A DNA stretch of 58,663 nt from Paenibacillus terrae (GCF_000943545.1 NZ_JTHP01000040.1:1-58663), one strand, 5' to 3'. Positions 1 through 10,272 are shown, counted from the stretch's first letter. Notes: generated by a model not told the origin, from the sequence alone. Translations and numbers: made by a program.

Positions 1-179
1 ACTGACCCCTCTAAGATGTTTTTGCCAATTGTCTGTGCACAGAATAATTGAATGATAAACTGAACTGAGTATAATAATATCACCACTTCTGTTTATTTTG
101 TGTAATTATATCTTTTATTTATATAGAAATATCGTCAGAAGAAAGGACCTTCTCTTAAATGGAAAAACAAGGACATGAA

Positions 180-213
180 AACACCCGATACGGTTGTGAA
201 CCGATCGGGTGTT
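180..213 (-). terminator. Terminator of the GH32 operon
   Basis: A 10-bp stem (180-189 with 204-213) encloses a second small stem CGGTT/AACCG. On the minus strand it is followed by TTTT, so it fits a rho-independent terminator about 160 bases after the GH32 stop codon. The rest of 1-373 shows no recognisable gene, only a 22-codon plus-strand reading frame at 269-337 that I would not call. Confidence 0.6.
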
Positions 214-373
214 ACGTCTCCAGGCAGAAAAATGTTACTTTAATTAGTTTTGGGGACCAAGTTCAGATATGGATGCACGCAACCGGGCTGTAACCACTTC
301 GTCGAATCAAGCCGCTGCTGAACGAGTTTTGTCGTGAGATAATTTTAATTTGAATGATAACGGTAACTTAAGT

Positions 374-1942
374 CTAAACAGTCTCATTTCCCCAAATACT
401 TACCAGATCATTGATTTGAAGCGACACGAGCCTTAGTTCTCCGCCAATGGCATAGAGTTCTAGCCCCTTACTCTCCAAGTCCGGGAAAATCATGTCTGAA
501 ATGATTGTTTTTCCATGGTTTCCGAAAACCTCGACACTAGACCAATCTACGTAGATACTCAGTTGTACCCTTCCATGCTCTGGCTTTATAGGGGCCTTGT
601 GTTTTGCTGTGAAGTCAGAATGAAAATCAGTGGCGCTCGACTTCGTCCGATCGACGAACAACTCCTCATTCGAGATATTATATCCGATGATCGTCTCCTG
701 ATTGGCGGACTTCCGTACTTTAAACCCGAATTCCACGGCAGTACCGATTTCAAATTCTGCAATAATTTCTGCCTTGGCTGCGGAAATATCAGACAACACG
801 TTCATACCTGGCTTAATCGTCAAGTCTTGCAGAGACAAAATCGGTTTTCTGAGCTGACTTAATTCATTTATGGGTGTTTGGATTAGGCGAAGTCCCTCCG
901 GATAAGTCCTTAGCTGTAGCTCCCGGGGAATTGATGTCTTGCCACGCCATTCCTTTGAAGGAAGCGTGGTAGCATAACGCCAATTATTCATCCAGCCGAT
1001 CCAAATCTTTCGTCCGTCTTCGTTCGAAATGCCATTCCAGGTCACGGCCGCGTAAAAGTCTGATCCATAGTCTACCCATTTGATAGTATCGATAGATTCC
1101 AATGTTTCATCCGGCGTAAACGACTTACCGTCAAAGTTGCCTATGAAATACATCATGCCAGAACCGCCTGCCGGTGGTTCCGGATCGTCTGGATTCACGC
1201 CATTTCTGTCCCCGATGCTTAGCATCAAAATCCACTTCGTGGTATTGGGATCGTCATCCACTTGGATTCGAATTACATCAGGACATTCAAATATCCCTCG
1301 GTGGATATGCGGGATGTCGGAACCGAAATCACTTGCAAAAGACCATTCTTTAAGGTTTGGAGATGTGTAAAATTCTACATGGTCTCTTACGGCAAGAACC
1401 ATGATCCACATTGATGATTCATCATGCCAAATCACCTTCGGATCACGAAAGTCTAGCGTGTCCGTTGGAAATAAAACCGGGTTACCTTCATATTTTGTCC
1501 AGGTTCGACCCTTATCCTTGCTGTAAGCAATGCTTTGCACCTGCGGCTTTCCAGGCTGAGCCTTGTTGCCCTCATTGGTATAAATGGCAACCAATCCTGA
1601 TCCTTCCTCGTCGAAAAATCCGCTGGTATTGTTCTTATCCACCACCGCACTCCCCGAGAAGATCGCTCCGTCCTCCCCAGGTGGAATTGCCGGTGGAAGC
1701 TCAGTCCAATGCACTAGATCCTTGCTTACCGCATGCCCCCAATGCATGTTGCCAAAGTCAGGCCGTGTATCATGGGGTGTATGCTGGTAGAACAGGTGGT
1801 ACTCTCCTTCAAAGTAAACCAAGCCGTTGGGATCGTTCATCCAATTTTTCTCCGGTGAATAATGAAATTGAGGCCTGTATGTCTCCCTATAACAACTGTT
1901 TCGTGATCCTTTTCTGCTGCTATTGTCATTCGTTAGGTGCAT
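374..1942 (-). CDS. GH32 family sucrose/fructan hydrolase, intracellular
   Basis: Glycoside hydrolase family 32 protein of about 522 residues that should release fructose from sucrose or fructo-oligosaccharides. The three family signatures are visible: WMNDPNG with nucleophile Asp37, FRDP at 165-168, and ECPD with acid/base Glu219, followed by a C-terminal beta-sandwich region. There is no signal peptide, so it acts in the cytoplasm on imported sugar. The open frame extends upstream to 2173 but that part overlaps the binding-protein gene. I chose the ATG at 1942, which has AGGAG about 19 bases upstream, rather long; a GTG at 1960 is the alternative. It is the last gene of the transporter operon. 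Whether it prefers sucrose, levan or inulin fragments cannot be told from sequence. Confidence 0.9.
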   Translation of the reverse strand: MHLTNDNSSRKGSRNSCYRETYRPQFHYSPEKNWMNDPNGLVYFEGEYHLFYQHTPHDTRPDFGNMHWGHAVSKDLVHWTELPPAIPPGEDGAIFSGSAVVDKNNTSGFFDEEGSGLVAIYTNEGNKAQPGKPQVQSIAYSKDKGRTWTKYEGNPVLFPTDTLDFRDPKVIWHDESSMWIMVLAVRDHVEFYTSPNLKEWSFASDFGSDIPHIHRGIFECPDVIRIQVDDDPNTTKWILMLSIGDRNGVNPDDPEPPAGGSGMMYFIGNFDGKSFTPDETLESIDTIKWVDYGSDFYAAVTWNGISNEDGRKIWIGWMNNWRYATTLPSKEWRGKTSIPRELQLRTYPEGLRLIQTPINELSQLRKPILSLQDLTIKPGMNVLSDISAAKAEIIAEFEIGTAVEFGFKVRKSANQETIIGYNISNEELFVDRTKSSATDFHSDFTAKHKAPIKPEHGRVQLSIYVDWSSVEVFGNHGKTIISDMIFPDLESKGLELYAIGGELRLVSLQINDLVSIWGNETV

Positions 1943-2015
1943 GTCTTTAATGGTATCCACTCTCCTATTGATTGTTGATAAGGTGTCTAACAGCCCCAAC
2001 CACCTTTTATATGTT

Positions 2016-3635
2016 TCAGCCTTGATCTTTAAGATATCGGTCGTAGCCTTTTTGTTTGATTTCCAGCCATTTGTCCAGTCCCAGTCTGGAAAGCTCGGCT
2101 TTATAATCCGCCCATTCTTCTTCCACTTTGCCTGTTTTGATCCATTCCGCCCGTTTGCGGTTAACGTAGGCAAATAAGTCTGTTTCCAAGGTAGAGATCT
2201 GCTTCTGATCTTCCAGCGAGAAGAAGACTTTCGGGAAATTGTGGTCAGCCTTCATATAAGGAACAAGTCTTTCTTTCATGAGCTTGAGCCGCCCTAATGC
2301 ATCATCGGGCTTGGTCGTTACAGTTCCGTAATACTCGTCAAGAATTGCCAATGGACCACCGATATTCGTTTTTTGCCGCAGCTCGACAGGAGCCGTTCCC
2401 TTAAGCGGAAGATGCTTCAGCATATGACTCGCTTCATCGTATTCAAAAATGTTCTGCTGAGTTTTGTCGCCGTAGGTGCCCCAGTTGTCCTGTACGGACT
2501 GGATGGGATCATACAGCTGGTCAATCCATTTTGCCGTAAGCTCAAGATTTTTGTTGTCACTGGTAATCACCATTCTCCCCCGGTCAAAGCCGAGATTGTT
2601 CGTGCGGGTCACATTGACTTTACCGCTTGGCCCCGCGAGCGGATTCATCAATTCATATTTATCGTTGTCTCCTGAAATATTCGCCTTATCCCATTGAAAG
2701 TAGAGACCGTATTTTTCATTCTGGCCTTTGGCCAGATACGTATTGTAATCCTGCTCGAATGACTCTTCGTCGATCAGGTTCAGCTTATACAGCTCATTAA
2801 GATATTTGATCCCCTCTTTATAACCGTCCTGATCGGCAGTGAAGACCACTTTCCCCTCATTGGTCACTACAGTATGATCGCCGTTGTCCCCAAGACCAAA
2901 TGATCCGAACAGAAAATTCAGGTCCTCATTGCCGTTATTGAGTATAAAGGACAGCGGGATTTCATCCGCTTGGCCATTTCCGTTAGGGTCGCCATTTTTA
3001 AATGCGAGCAGAACATTTTTTAAATCCTCAGTAGTTTTTGGCATTTTAAGACCCAGTTTTTTCAGCCACTCCACATTGATCCATGGCATGTCGTTTACAG
3101 AATGAATGCTCTCCTTCCCGGCCCCTAGCTCCTCAATCCAAGGAAAAGCATAAATATGCCCGTCCTGTGCGGTTATCATGGATTTGTACTCAGGTGCTTC
3201 CTTCAATACCTTCTGCAGATTCGGCATATATTTTTGAATCAAATCCTCTAAAGGGATAATAGTTCCATCCTTTCCGAGGTTCAACAAATCGTAATCGGAA
3301 TATCCGGCATCCAGTATGGCATCTGGAAGATCTCCACTGGCAACAGCCAGGTTTCTTTTTTCAATGAAGGAATCGGAGGTGAAGTTGGTAAAATCGATAT
3401 GCACACCTGTTTTTTCTTCCAGTCTTTTATAAATCAGCTTTTCATTTGGATCGGAAGGTGCCAGCGGCGAGCTTTGAGTCATAAAATGCAAGGTAACTTT
3501 CTCTTTAAGCGGCAGAGTGACATTTTCCAGCTTGTAATCTTCGGATGCCGCAGAATTATTGCCTGAACCGCCACATCCGGCAAGCAGCGAAGTAGAAAGC
3601 ACCAGCACAGACAAGGTTAGTAATGTTTTGTTCAT
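2016..3635 (-). CDS. ABC sugar transporter, solute-binding lipoprotein
   Basis: Extracellular solute-binding protein of 539 residues of the large LplA-like class found with polysaccharide and oligosaccharide transporters. It opens with a lipoprotein signal peptide: basic N-terminus, hydrophobic stretch and lipobox LLAGC with Cys21 as the lipidated residue, then a Gly/Ser/Asn linker. The ATG at 3635 follows a GGGGG site. The gene sits 18 bases after the second permease and 73 bases before the GH32 start, so binding protein, permeases and hydrolase probably form one operon. From the GH32 and PfkB neighbours the cargo is probably sucrose or fructo-oligosaccharide (inference). Confidence 0.88.
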   Translation of the reverse strand: MNKTLLTLSVLVLSTSLLAGCGGSGNNSAASEDYKLENVTLPLKEKVTLHFMTQSSPLAPSDPNEKLIYKRLEEKTGVHIDFTNFTSDSFIEKRNLAVASGDLPDAILDAGYSDYDLLNLGKDGTIIPLEDLIQKYMPNLQKVLKEAPEYKSMITAQDGHIYAFPWIEELGAGKESIHSVNDMPWINVEWLKKLGLKMPKTTEDLKNVLLAFKNGDPNGNGQADEIPLSFILNNGNEDLNFLFGSFGLGDNGDHTVVTNEGKVVFTADQDGYKEGIKYLNELYKLNLIDEESFEQDYNTYLAKGQNEKYGLYFQWDKANISGDNDKYELMNPLAGPSGKVNVTRTNNLGFDRGRMVITSDNKNLELTAKWIDQLYDPIQSVQDNWGTYGDKTQQNIFEYDEASHMLKHLPLKGTAPVELRQKTNIGGPLAILDEYYGTVTTKPDDALGRLKLMKERLVPYMKADHNFPKVFFSLEDQKQISTLETDLFAYVNRKRAEWIKTGKVEEEWADYKAELSRLGLDKWLEIKQKGYDRYLKDQG

Positions 3636-3653
3636 CTCTATTCCCCCGGTTTG

Positions 3654-4535
3654 TTATTTGATCGAACCTACCATGACACCTTTTTCAAAATACTTCTGGA
3701 AGAATGGATACATGACAATCAAAGGCAAACTTGATATGACAATGGCAGAGTACTTAATCATTTCGGACAATTTCTTAAGCTCCGCTTGCGCCAGCGCATC
3801 GGCAATCATACCGGGCTGAACCTGATTCTGTATCAAAATGGAGCGCAGCACCAGTTGAAGCGGAAACAGCTTCGGATCATCCAGATAAATCATGGCGTCG
3901 AAATAAGAATTCCATTGTCCGACAAAAGCGTATAAAGCTAGAACAAAAATAATAGGCTTCGACAACGGCAGGACGATTTTAAAGAAAATACTGAGTTCGG
4001 AAGCTCCGTCTATGCTCGCCGCCTGGAACAGCTCTTTGGGAAGTCCTTGGAAATAAGTCTTTGCCAGAATAATATTGAATACGCTGATCGAGCCGGGCAG
4101 AATAATGGCCCACACCGTATTTAACATGCCTAAATCCTTAATCACCAGATAGGTTGGAATCAGACCGCCACCGAAAAACATCGTTATCAGGAAAAAGATC
4201 ATAATGGACCGTTTCCCTACCAGCCCTTCAATCGCAAGCGGGTAAGCAGCAAAGACGGAAAACAATACGGTTGCGAACGCAAAGGCTGCTGAATAAAAAA
4301 TGGCATTAAAAAAACCGCGGATCATGGCACCGTTGCTTAGGATTTTGGCATATCCCGTGAGTGTCCAGTCGGATGATGTAATGGCAAACCCTTTGCTAAT
4401 CAGGGTATTTGGAGTCAAAAAGGACGAAAGCACCACATAAACCAGCGGTAACAGAATAGCGAGAACAAACAAACCAAGCAGAATATAATTGATGATGATC
4501 AGAATCCGGTCCTTCCCGGTGTAATGAATATCCAT
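3654..4535 (-). CDS. ABC sugar transporter permease, LplC/YtcP-like
   Basis: Inner-membrane permease of 293 residues with about six hydrophobic segments. The cytoplasmic-loop EAA-like motif (QAASIDGASELSIFFKIVLP, around 175-195) contacts the ATPase. It ends in the FFQKYFEKGVMVGSIK tail typical of the LplC/YtcP branch of MalG-type permeases. The ATG at 4535 has a clear AAGGAGG site. It lies 14 bases after the first permease gene. No ATPase gene is present in the cluster, which is normal for this branch because a shared MsmX-type ATPase elsewhere usually energises it. Confidence 0.9.
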   Translation of the reverse strand: MDIHYTGKDRILIIINYILLGLFVLAILLPLVYVVLSSFLTPNTLISKGFAITSSDWTLTGYAKILSNGAMIRGFFNAIFYSAAFAFATVLFSVFAAYPLAIEGLVGKRSIMIFFLITMFFGGGLIPTYLVIKDLGMLNTVWAIILPGSISVFNIILAKTYFQGLPKELFQAASIDGASELSIFFKIVLPLSKPIIFVLALYAFVGQWNSYFDAMIYLDDPKLFPLQLVLRSILIQNQVQPGMIADALAQAELKKLSEMIKYSAIVISSLPLIVMYPFFQKYFEKGVMVGSIK

Positions 4536-4549
4536 AAATACCTCCTTCT

Positions 4550-5509
4550 TTAATACAGCCCTTCCCCTTCGTTCAGCTTCTTGACGACGGTATTTACGAA
4601 AATCAGCAGGACCACATTAATCACGGAATTGAATAACCCGATTGCCGTAGAATAAGCATAATCGCCAGATTGCAACCCCACCTTGTATACATAAGTCGCG
4701 ATGATTTCCGAGGTTGGCGTGTTCAGAGCCGTCTGCATCAGGTAAGCCTTTTCATAGCCGATCGACATGATGCCTCCTGCAGCGAGAATGAATAGGACGG
4801 CCATGACGGGTTTGAGAGCTGGCAGATCAATGTGGAAGATTCTCTTCATCAAAGAAGCGCCATCAATTGTTGCAGCGTCATGTAGCTGCGGGTCCACGTT
4901 AGCTAAGGTGGCCACATAAATGATAGAGGACCAGCCCGCTGTTTGCCATATACCGGACAATATATATACCGTTCGGAAATAGGCGGGATCAGTCATAAAA
5001 GAAATCGGCTTGCCGGTGAAGGTTGTTACCAAAGCGTTCACTATTCCAGTCGGCGATAGAAAAACAAACAGCATACCGGCAACAACAACAACCGAGATGA
5101 AGTTAGGTGCGTAAACAATAAGCTGAATATTCTTCTTGAGCTTCGCTCCTCTGATCAGATTTAGCATTAAGGCCAGAATGATGGGTACTGGGAAACCGAG
5201 AATAAGACCGTAAGCGCTTAATTTAAGCGTATTCATTAAAATGTCATAAAAATTTGGTGATGAAAGAAACCGCTGAAAATGTTCAAATCCAACCCATTCG
5301 CTGCCCATGATGCCTTTTCTTGGACTGAAATTTTTAAACGCAATGATCGAGCCGTACATGGGAACATACTTGAAAATGACGGTAAGAATTATGGACGGAA
5401 CCAGAAACAAATACAATATATAATTTCGAACCATGTAACTTAGCCAATGGTTTCTTTTTTTTGTTTCTGAAGCCTTAACTCCCCTTTTTTGAGCGATCGA
5501 GTTTGCCAA
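4550..5509 (-). CDS. ABC sugar transporter permease, LplB-like
   Basis: First gene of the minus-strand sugar operon. It encodes a 319-residue MalF-type permease with six membrane segments and an EAA loop (DAATIDGASLMKRIFHIDLP, around 210-230). The family-typical YVPMYGSIIAFKNFSP stretch is near the N-terminus. Translation probably starts at TTG 5509, preceded by GGGGGG six bases upstream; no better start is visible before the conserved part. It should pair with the permease encoded just downstream to form the membrane channel. It is divergent from the lacI-like gene, with a 433-base control region between. Confidence 0.9.
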   Translation of the reverse strand: MANSIAQKRGVKASETKKRNHWLSYMVRNYILYLFLVPSIILTVIFKYVPMYGSIIAFKNFSPRKGIMGSEWVGFEHFQRFLSSPNFYDILMNTLKLSAYGLILGFPVPIILALMLNLIRGAKLKKNIQLIVYAPNFISVVVVAGMLFVFLSPTGIVNALVTTFTGKPISFMTDPAYFRTVYILSGIWQTAGWSSIIYVATLANVDPQLHDAATIDGASLMKRIFHIDLPALKPVMAVLFILAAGGIMSIGYEKAYLMQTALNTPTSEIIATYVYKVGLQSGDYAYSTAIGLFNSVINVVLLIFVNTVVKKLNEGEGLY

Positions 5510-5942
5510 TCTTTTCCCCCCTACTGTTCACGGCTTGTTATTAAAGACAGTTATAAGCCATGTTACGTCATCTCTCTGACATAATTACGCAAGATGTTTT
5601 GCAAATGCCTTACTGGTAATTCACCCACCTCCAACATGACTAGAAATTTACACTTCCCCAAGATGAATAGGTTTACATTTTACATTTGAACATTTTTTCT
5701 CTTACAATTTAACAGGTGATCATTGAATAAGTCAATACATTTCGGCAACTAAATTCATTTAAAATGCATGATTCAAGAGGAATGTAATATTTTTAGCACC
5801 AAATCCCTTAAAAATGCACCCAAGAAATGAATAAATGTAAACTTTTTTTGTTCATTTGAATAATTTCATTGTTAAAAGCATGAAAATACTATATATTTAG
5901 AAATATGAAGAATCTTAATTCGGGAGAATAAGGTGGAACAAT
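5510..5942. promoter_or_regulatory. Divergent control region between sugar operon and LacI regulator
   Basis: This AT-rich region has no gene. GTTTACA at 5671-5677 and its inverse TGTAAAC at 5836-5842 have the half-site sequence common to LacI-family operators. Each has a TGAACA/TGTTCA partner nearby (5887-style spacing: 5687-5692 and 5849-5854). Spacing of about 165 bp would allow looping between them. That the LacI-type protein at 5943 binds here is an inference from position. Confidence 0.4.
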
Positions 5943-6977
5943 ATGACTAGAAAGTCAAAAGTTACTATTCAAGACATCGCTGATGCCTTGGGAATTTCCA
6001 GAAACACTGCATCCAAGGCGCTTAATGGAGTAGAGAATATTCCTGCCGTTACGAGGGACAAGGTGATCAAAAAAGCAGTGGAGCTTAAATACAAACAATT
6101 TTCTTATATGGAAACAGCCTCTGAAAAACAGGGCAATATCGCACTTTTGACCTGTAATCTTCCCAATAGCTCACACTTTGGATCACTGCTGATCAGCGGG
6201 CTGGAGAAGGAAATCAGCAACCAGGGCTATACTTTATCCATTTATTTTGTCCGTGAGAACGATATCAATACGATGACCCTACCCGGTAATTTCGAGCCTT
6301 CGAATGTGGCTGGCATCTTCTGCATCGAGATGTTCAGCAAGGAATACAGCAAGCTGATCACGGATCTTGGCATCCCAACCATTTTTATTGATTGCGCTGC
6401 AGATATGGTGTATCCGGAATTGAAGGCAGATCTGGTATTGATGGAAAATGAGCACAGCACATACTGTGTTACCCGGAAATTAATAGATCATGGATACGAA
6501 AGCTTCGGTTTTGTAGGCGATTACAATCACTGCAAAAGCTTCAATGAACGCTGGACGGGATTCAATAAGGCCCTGGCAGAAGCCGGAATCACCTTGGATC
6601 CTGCCCATAGCATTGTAGCGCCGGACCGCAATTTCTTTATAGAGGAGAACTGGATGGAGCAGCAATTGGATGCCCTGAGGGAGTGCCCCTCCGTCTTTAT
6701 TTGTGCCAATGATTTCATTGCCATCAGCGTGATAAGATCTTTGAAAAACAAGGGGATTAAAGTCCCGGAAGATGTTGCTGTCTGCGGGTTCGATGATGCT
6801 TCAGAATCCCGGGTAGTCGAGCCCCATCTGACTACCGTACATATTTACAGTAGTCAGATGGGTATTATTTCAGCCGAAATGTTATTGTCCAGAATCAAAG
6901 ATAACACCATGCCGTACCGAGTGACCCATGTTGCAACGGATATCGTATACCGGGACTCGACGCCTGTTTTAAACTAA
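5943..6977 (+). CDS. LacI-family transcriptional regulator of the fructan cluster
   Basis: Regulator of 344 residues. Residues 7-50 form the LacI helix-turn-helix and hinge (VTIQDIADALGISRNTASKA); the rest is a periplasmic-binding-protein-like sensor domain that ends with the usual ICANDFIAISVIRSL and CGFDDASESRVVEP motifs. The ATG at 5943 has AGGTGG nine bases upstream. It is divergent from the sugar transporter and GH32 operon and lies 22 bases before the sugar kinase gene, so it most likely senses the imported sugar or a phosphorylated product and controls both directions. Confidence 0.9.
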   Translation: MTRKSKVTIQDIADALGISRNTASKALNGVENIPAVTRDKVIKKAVELKYKQFSYMETASEKQGNIALLTCNLPNSSHFGSLLISGLEKEISNQGYTLSIYFVRENDINTMTLPGNFEPSNVAGIFCIEMFSKEYSKLITDLGIPTIFIDCAADMVYPELKADLVLMENEHSTYCVTRKLIDHGYESFGFVGDYNHCKSFNERWTGFNKALAEAGITLDPAHSIVAPDRNFFIEENWMEQQLDALRECPSVFICANDFIAISVIRSLKNKGIKVPEDVAVCGFDDASESRVVEPHLTTVHIYSSQMGIISAEMLLSRIKDNTMPYRVTHVATDIVYRDSTPVLN

Positions 6978-6999
6978 ATCTGCCAAGAGGTGAATCAAA

Positions 7000-7992
7000 G
7001 TGAAAAATGTCGGAAAGGTTCTATGTGTGGGCGAGCTGCTCATTGATTTTTTCTGCACGGATATTGATGTCAATCTTGCCAAGGGTCAGCATTTCTCCAA
7101 GCAGGCCGGCGGTGCTCCGGCAAATGTGAGCGCAGCCGTAGCCAAGCTCGGAGGAAAAGCGTCATTCTTGGGAAAAGTCGGAGCCGATCCGTTCGGCATG
7201 TACCTGAAGCAAACTCTGGATGAGCAGTACGTGGATACATCCATGCTCCTTTTTGATCCGGCAACGCCGACTACACTGGCCTTTGTTTCCCTTGCCGCTA
7301 ACGGCGAACGGGATTTCGTGTTCAACCGTGGAGCTGACCGTCAGTTGTCTCTGCAGGACATTGATAGGGAATGGACCCGACAGGCTGCCATTCTGCATTT
7401 TGGCTCGGCAACGGCCTTGCTCGCTGATCCTTTCCGGGAAGCGTATTTATCTTTATTGGACGAGGCGAAGGCCAATGGGCAATTCACCTCCTTTGATCCC
7501 AATTACCGGGGGGACCTCTGGAAAGACAGGCTGGAGGAATTTATCGCACTGTCCAGAAGAGGAATACACAATGCGGATTTGGTAAAGGTAAGCGAAGAGG
7601 AATTAAACATCATTACAGGGCTGGCTGACCGCAATGCTTCATTGGATCTTTTGCATGGGTTGGGAGCCAAGACGGTGGCAGTTACCTTGGGGAAAGAAGG
7701 AACCCTCATCTCAAGCGGTGTCTCCCGTTCGCTAATCGGCAGTATTGCTGTCAAATCGATCGACTCTACCGGTGCCGGCGATGCCTTCGTCGGAGCTATG
7801 CTGTATCAAATCAGTCAGCTGAGTCAGCCTAAGGCATTTACCACCAACCGGAAGCAGCAGCAGGAATTTGTAACACTTGCCAATCAAGTCGGCGCCATCG
7901 TGTGCACCAAAGTTGGAGCGATTGCAGCCTTGCCGTCAATGGAAGAAGTTAAGCGTTTCGTAGAGCAGGGTGAATCAAGGATTGAAGCGTAA
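7000..7992 (+). CDS. PfkB-family sugar kinase, probable fructokinase
   Basis: Ribokinase/PfkB family kinase of 330 residues. The N-terminal [16 protein letters not shown] motif and the C-terminal [13 protein letters not shown] motif, with the catalytic Asp in GAGD near residue 257, are both present. It should phosphorylate the fructose released by the GH32 enzyme at the expense of ATP. The start is GTG 7000, with AAGAGGTG seven bases upstream. It follows the LacI gene at 22 bases and is closed by a terminator, so the two form a short operon divergent from the transporter. Fructose as substrate is inferred from the neighbours. Confidence 0.88.
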   Translation: MKNVGKVLCVGELLIDFFCTDIDVNLAKGQHFSKQAGGAPANVSAAVAKLGGKASFLGKVGADPFGMYLKQTLDEQYVDTSMLLFDPATPTTLAFVSLAANGERDFVFNRGADRQLSLQDIDREWTRQAAILHFGSATALLADPFREAYLSLLDEAKANGQFTSFDPNYRGDLWKDRLEEFIALSRRGIHNADLVKVSEEELNIITGLADRNASLDLLHGLGAKTVAVTLGKEGTLISSGVSRSLIGSIAVKSIDSTGAGDAFVGAMLYQISQLSQPKAFTTNRKQQQEFVTLANQVGAIVCTKVGAIAALPSMEEVKRFVEQGESRIEA

Positions 7993-8000
7993 GAACAGCA

Positions 8001-8041
8001 AAAGGTGTCTGACGATCCTAAGGTCGCTGGACACCTTTTTA
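8001..8041 (+). terminator. Terminator after the PfkB kinase gene
   Basis: AGGTGTC (8003-8009) pairs with GACACCT (8030-8036) and is followed by a T run. It lies directly after the kinase stop codon. Confidence 0.75.
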
Positions 8042-8137
8042 TGTAGAGATTCGTCATTCTGGATCGTACTATTCAATCGTTCATAACAGCAGATACCGTG
8101 TGGTGTTAAGAGATGGGGGGGCTCTGAAGAATTAATC

Positions 8138-8443
8138 ATGGAGCTTCCAACTGAAGCGCTTGCGGATGAAGTCGCTTTTCAACTTCAAATGGCGTGTTAC
8201 GTTGGAGAGTCTTGGGGAAAGAATGAGATGAGAAAACAGCTGTGCCAAACAGGCTTTAACCTATTTGGCATTTATTTTAGTGATGCCTATTATGAAGCTT
8301 TGATTCACACACACTCAAAGGTTTCTAGAAGCCGGTTCAAATTAACGTTCCTAGAATCAAAATGCTTATTCCGTAAGAATAAACGGATCAGCTTCGAGTT
8401 CCAACTCGTATTGCTGTTGTACACGTTCAAACGGAAGGAATAA
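8138..8443 (+). CDS. Unrecognised small open frame, doubtful
   Basis: A 101-codon frame between two convergent genes. The first about 35 residues (LPTEALADEVAFQLQMACYV) look protein-like, while the C-terminal part is irregular and overlaps the end of the CocE-type gene on the other strand. No good ribosome site precedes the ATG. I do not recognise it; it may be the decayed end of a lost gene or no gene at all. Confidence 0.2.
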   Translation: MELPTEALADEVAFQLQMACYVGESWGKNEMRKQLCQTGFNLFGIYFSDAYYEALIHTHSKVSRSRFKLTFLESKCLFRKNKRISFEFQLVLLLYTFKRKE

Positions 8444-10121
8444 CGGGAATTATTAAGTAAGAGTCGTATTCCTCCCCAGTATATATGGTGTGCGTTCCCT
8501 GATTAATATAGGGACCACTTGACATCTCAGGAAATTCGGGACGCTTTAAAAGTTCGACTCCGGTGATAAGCAATTCTAGTTGTTCCCCGGCATGCCATTT
8601 CATCCCCATTGGCCAGAATCCAATTTCTACAGGAATAATCTCTCCGTGTTTAAGTTTTTCTTGCGTTTTAAAGCTTTGTACTGGCTTTTCCAGTGTTGAT
8701 TTCGTTGCATCAAGTTGGCGAAGAGATACTCTCATCCGCCCGCTAGCACCGGCATAATAACTGTCGTTAACAATTTTGATTGGGAGTTCCTTACCACTTG
8801 CATCTAGCTTCCTTACATAAGCGAACACATCCATATCATTAGAATCTTCTGTGGATACCCATAAATGCAGCTTCATGTACCCAACAATTTCTATATCCTG
8901 TTCAAAGGATACCTTAAACGATACCCCTTTCTCATCAGGAGTATATTTTATTTTGGCCTTTTTCCCTGCAGTATCCTGGCTTAACGTGCCGGAACTGGCA
9001 TCCAAGTATAGTTTCAATAATTGTTGTCGCTCTAGTGGGAAGTCCTCCTCCACCCGATTCAAAATATCTTGGTGACCTGGATTGAGCACAGCTAAACGGA
9101 CCTTGGGGGTGTTGTTCCAGCCATTCTGCTCACCCTTGAGATAATAATCAAAGAATTTTCTTAGATCTTCAACATGTTGTGGATTGTAGTAATCGGGCCA
9201 TTCGAAAGTGTTATGAATCCGAAGCCACTTTTCCTTAGATGATATTCGTTGCCAGCCCTCCAAGGTACCATAAGTGTGTAGAAGGTTCGTATAGCTAGCA
9301 ACAATATAGGCAGGCACCTCTATGTTTTCTAAAGTTGGCGCTTTTTCTTCCCAGTATTCATTCATTAGCGGATATTTCCGCATCATGGCAGGAATATCTT
9401 CATAACTTGTATTTCCGGTAAAGGAGCTAAAAATCGTTTCAGTAAAAGAGAAGTCGGGTACCCCGCCTTTGAAGCAGGTGTCCCTAAATATATCACAAGC
9501 GCCTTCCCAGGGGGCAATAGCCGAAAGATGAGGCGGACGGTAAGAAGCAACATTCCATTGTGAAATGGCTAGCCACGAATTTCCCGTTAATCCTACCTTA
9601 CCATTGCTCCACTCACGTTCTGCAACCCACTCGATTAAATCGTATTCATCTTCAGCCTCCTGTTTGCCCCAAGCATGAATTTTCCCTTCTGAGTTAAATA
9701 CGCCACGTGGATCAGGATGAACGATGGCATATCCAAGGCTTACCCAATATCCCGGATTAGGACCTTCAAATTTATTAAGACCGTCTTCCTCTTTGGGAGC
9801 AACATCCATACGCCAAGGAAAAATATCGAGGGATAAGACACTGCCCCTCTTGCCATAAGGGCTCCATGCAACAAGTGTCGGTACATTCTTTTCATCTAGA
9901 GGACGAAATATATCAGTGTACATAGTTGTACCATCCCTTAATTTCACCGCAACATCACGTTCACAGAGAATATCACATGGAATAGGCTGTCCATCTGTAC
10001 GATGCACGGTTCCTTTCTTTATAATACTTGCGCTTGGTTCAAACCCGGGATATTCTGACTGTGAAACTGGTTTTGATTGCCGATATGTAATTTCGACATT
10101 GCCATTCTCTTTGTAAGACAT
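8427..10121 (-). CDS. CocE/NonD-type alpha/beta hydrolase
   Basis: Hydrolase of 564 residues from the cocaine esterase / Xaa-Pro dipeptidyl-peptidase S15 superfamily. The N-terminal half is an alpha/beta-hydrolase domain with AWSPYGKRG, HPDPRG and the nucleophile elbow GLTGNSWLAISQ, whose Ser is the likely nucleophile. The C-terminal half is the jelly-roll domain typical of this family (SFKVSFEQDIEIVGYMKLHLWVS). The elbow has Leu-Ala where Gly is common. The first ATG at 10136 lies inside the ribosome site; GGAGG eight bases before ATG 10121 decides the start. It is divergent from a TetR regulator. It probably cleaves an ester or amide substrate, which cannot be named from sequence. Confidence 0.85.
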   Translation of the reverse strand: MSYKENGNVEITYRQSKPVSQSEYPGFEPSASIIKKGTVHRTDGQPIPCDILCERDVAVKLRDGTTMYTDIFRPLDEKNVPTLVAWSPYGKRGSVLSLDIFPWRMDVAPKEEDGLNKFEGPNPGYWVSLGYAIVHPDPRGVFNSEGKIHAWGKQEAEDEYDLIEWVAEREWSNGKVGLTGNSWLAISQWNVASYRPPHLSAIAPWEGACDIFRDTCFKGGVPDFSFTETIFSSFTGNTSYEDIPAMMRKYPLMNEYWEEKAPTLENIEVPAYIVASYTNLLHTYGTLEGWQRISSKEKWLRIHNTFEWPDYYNPQHVEDLRKFFDYYLKGEQNGWNNTPKVRLAVLNPGHQDILNRVEEDFPLERQQLLKLYLDASSGTLSQDTAGKKAKIKYTPDEKGVSFKVSFEQDIEIVGYMKLHLWVSTEDSNDMDVFAYVRKLDASGKELPIKIVNDSYYAGASGRMRVSLRQLDATKSTLEKPVQSFKTQEKLKHGEIIPVEIGFWPMGMKWHAGEQLELLITGVELLKRPEFPEMSSGPYINQGTHTIYTGEEYDSYLIIPVIPSV

Positions 10122-10272
10122 TGCATAAACCTCCATTTCTTTATGTAATATCTTTCTACATTACTAATTTTAATCAAAAAAGTAGATGTATAATATGACT
10201 AAATAAGTTTGAAATGCTGGATAACTGGCAGATTAATACGCTTTGTCGATTAAAAAGACAGGAGGCAAAAAA

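Noticed and set aside
1943..2173. N-terminal extension of the GH32 protein
   Set aside because: It overlaps the end of the binding-protein gene in another frame and lacks family similarity; the ATG at 1942 begins just before the conserved domain.
5510..5942. A missing ATPase gene in the sugar transporter cluster as an anomaly
   Set aside because: Lpl-type transporters normally share one MsmX-like ATPase encoded elsewhere.
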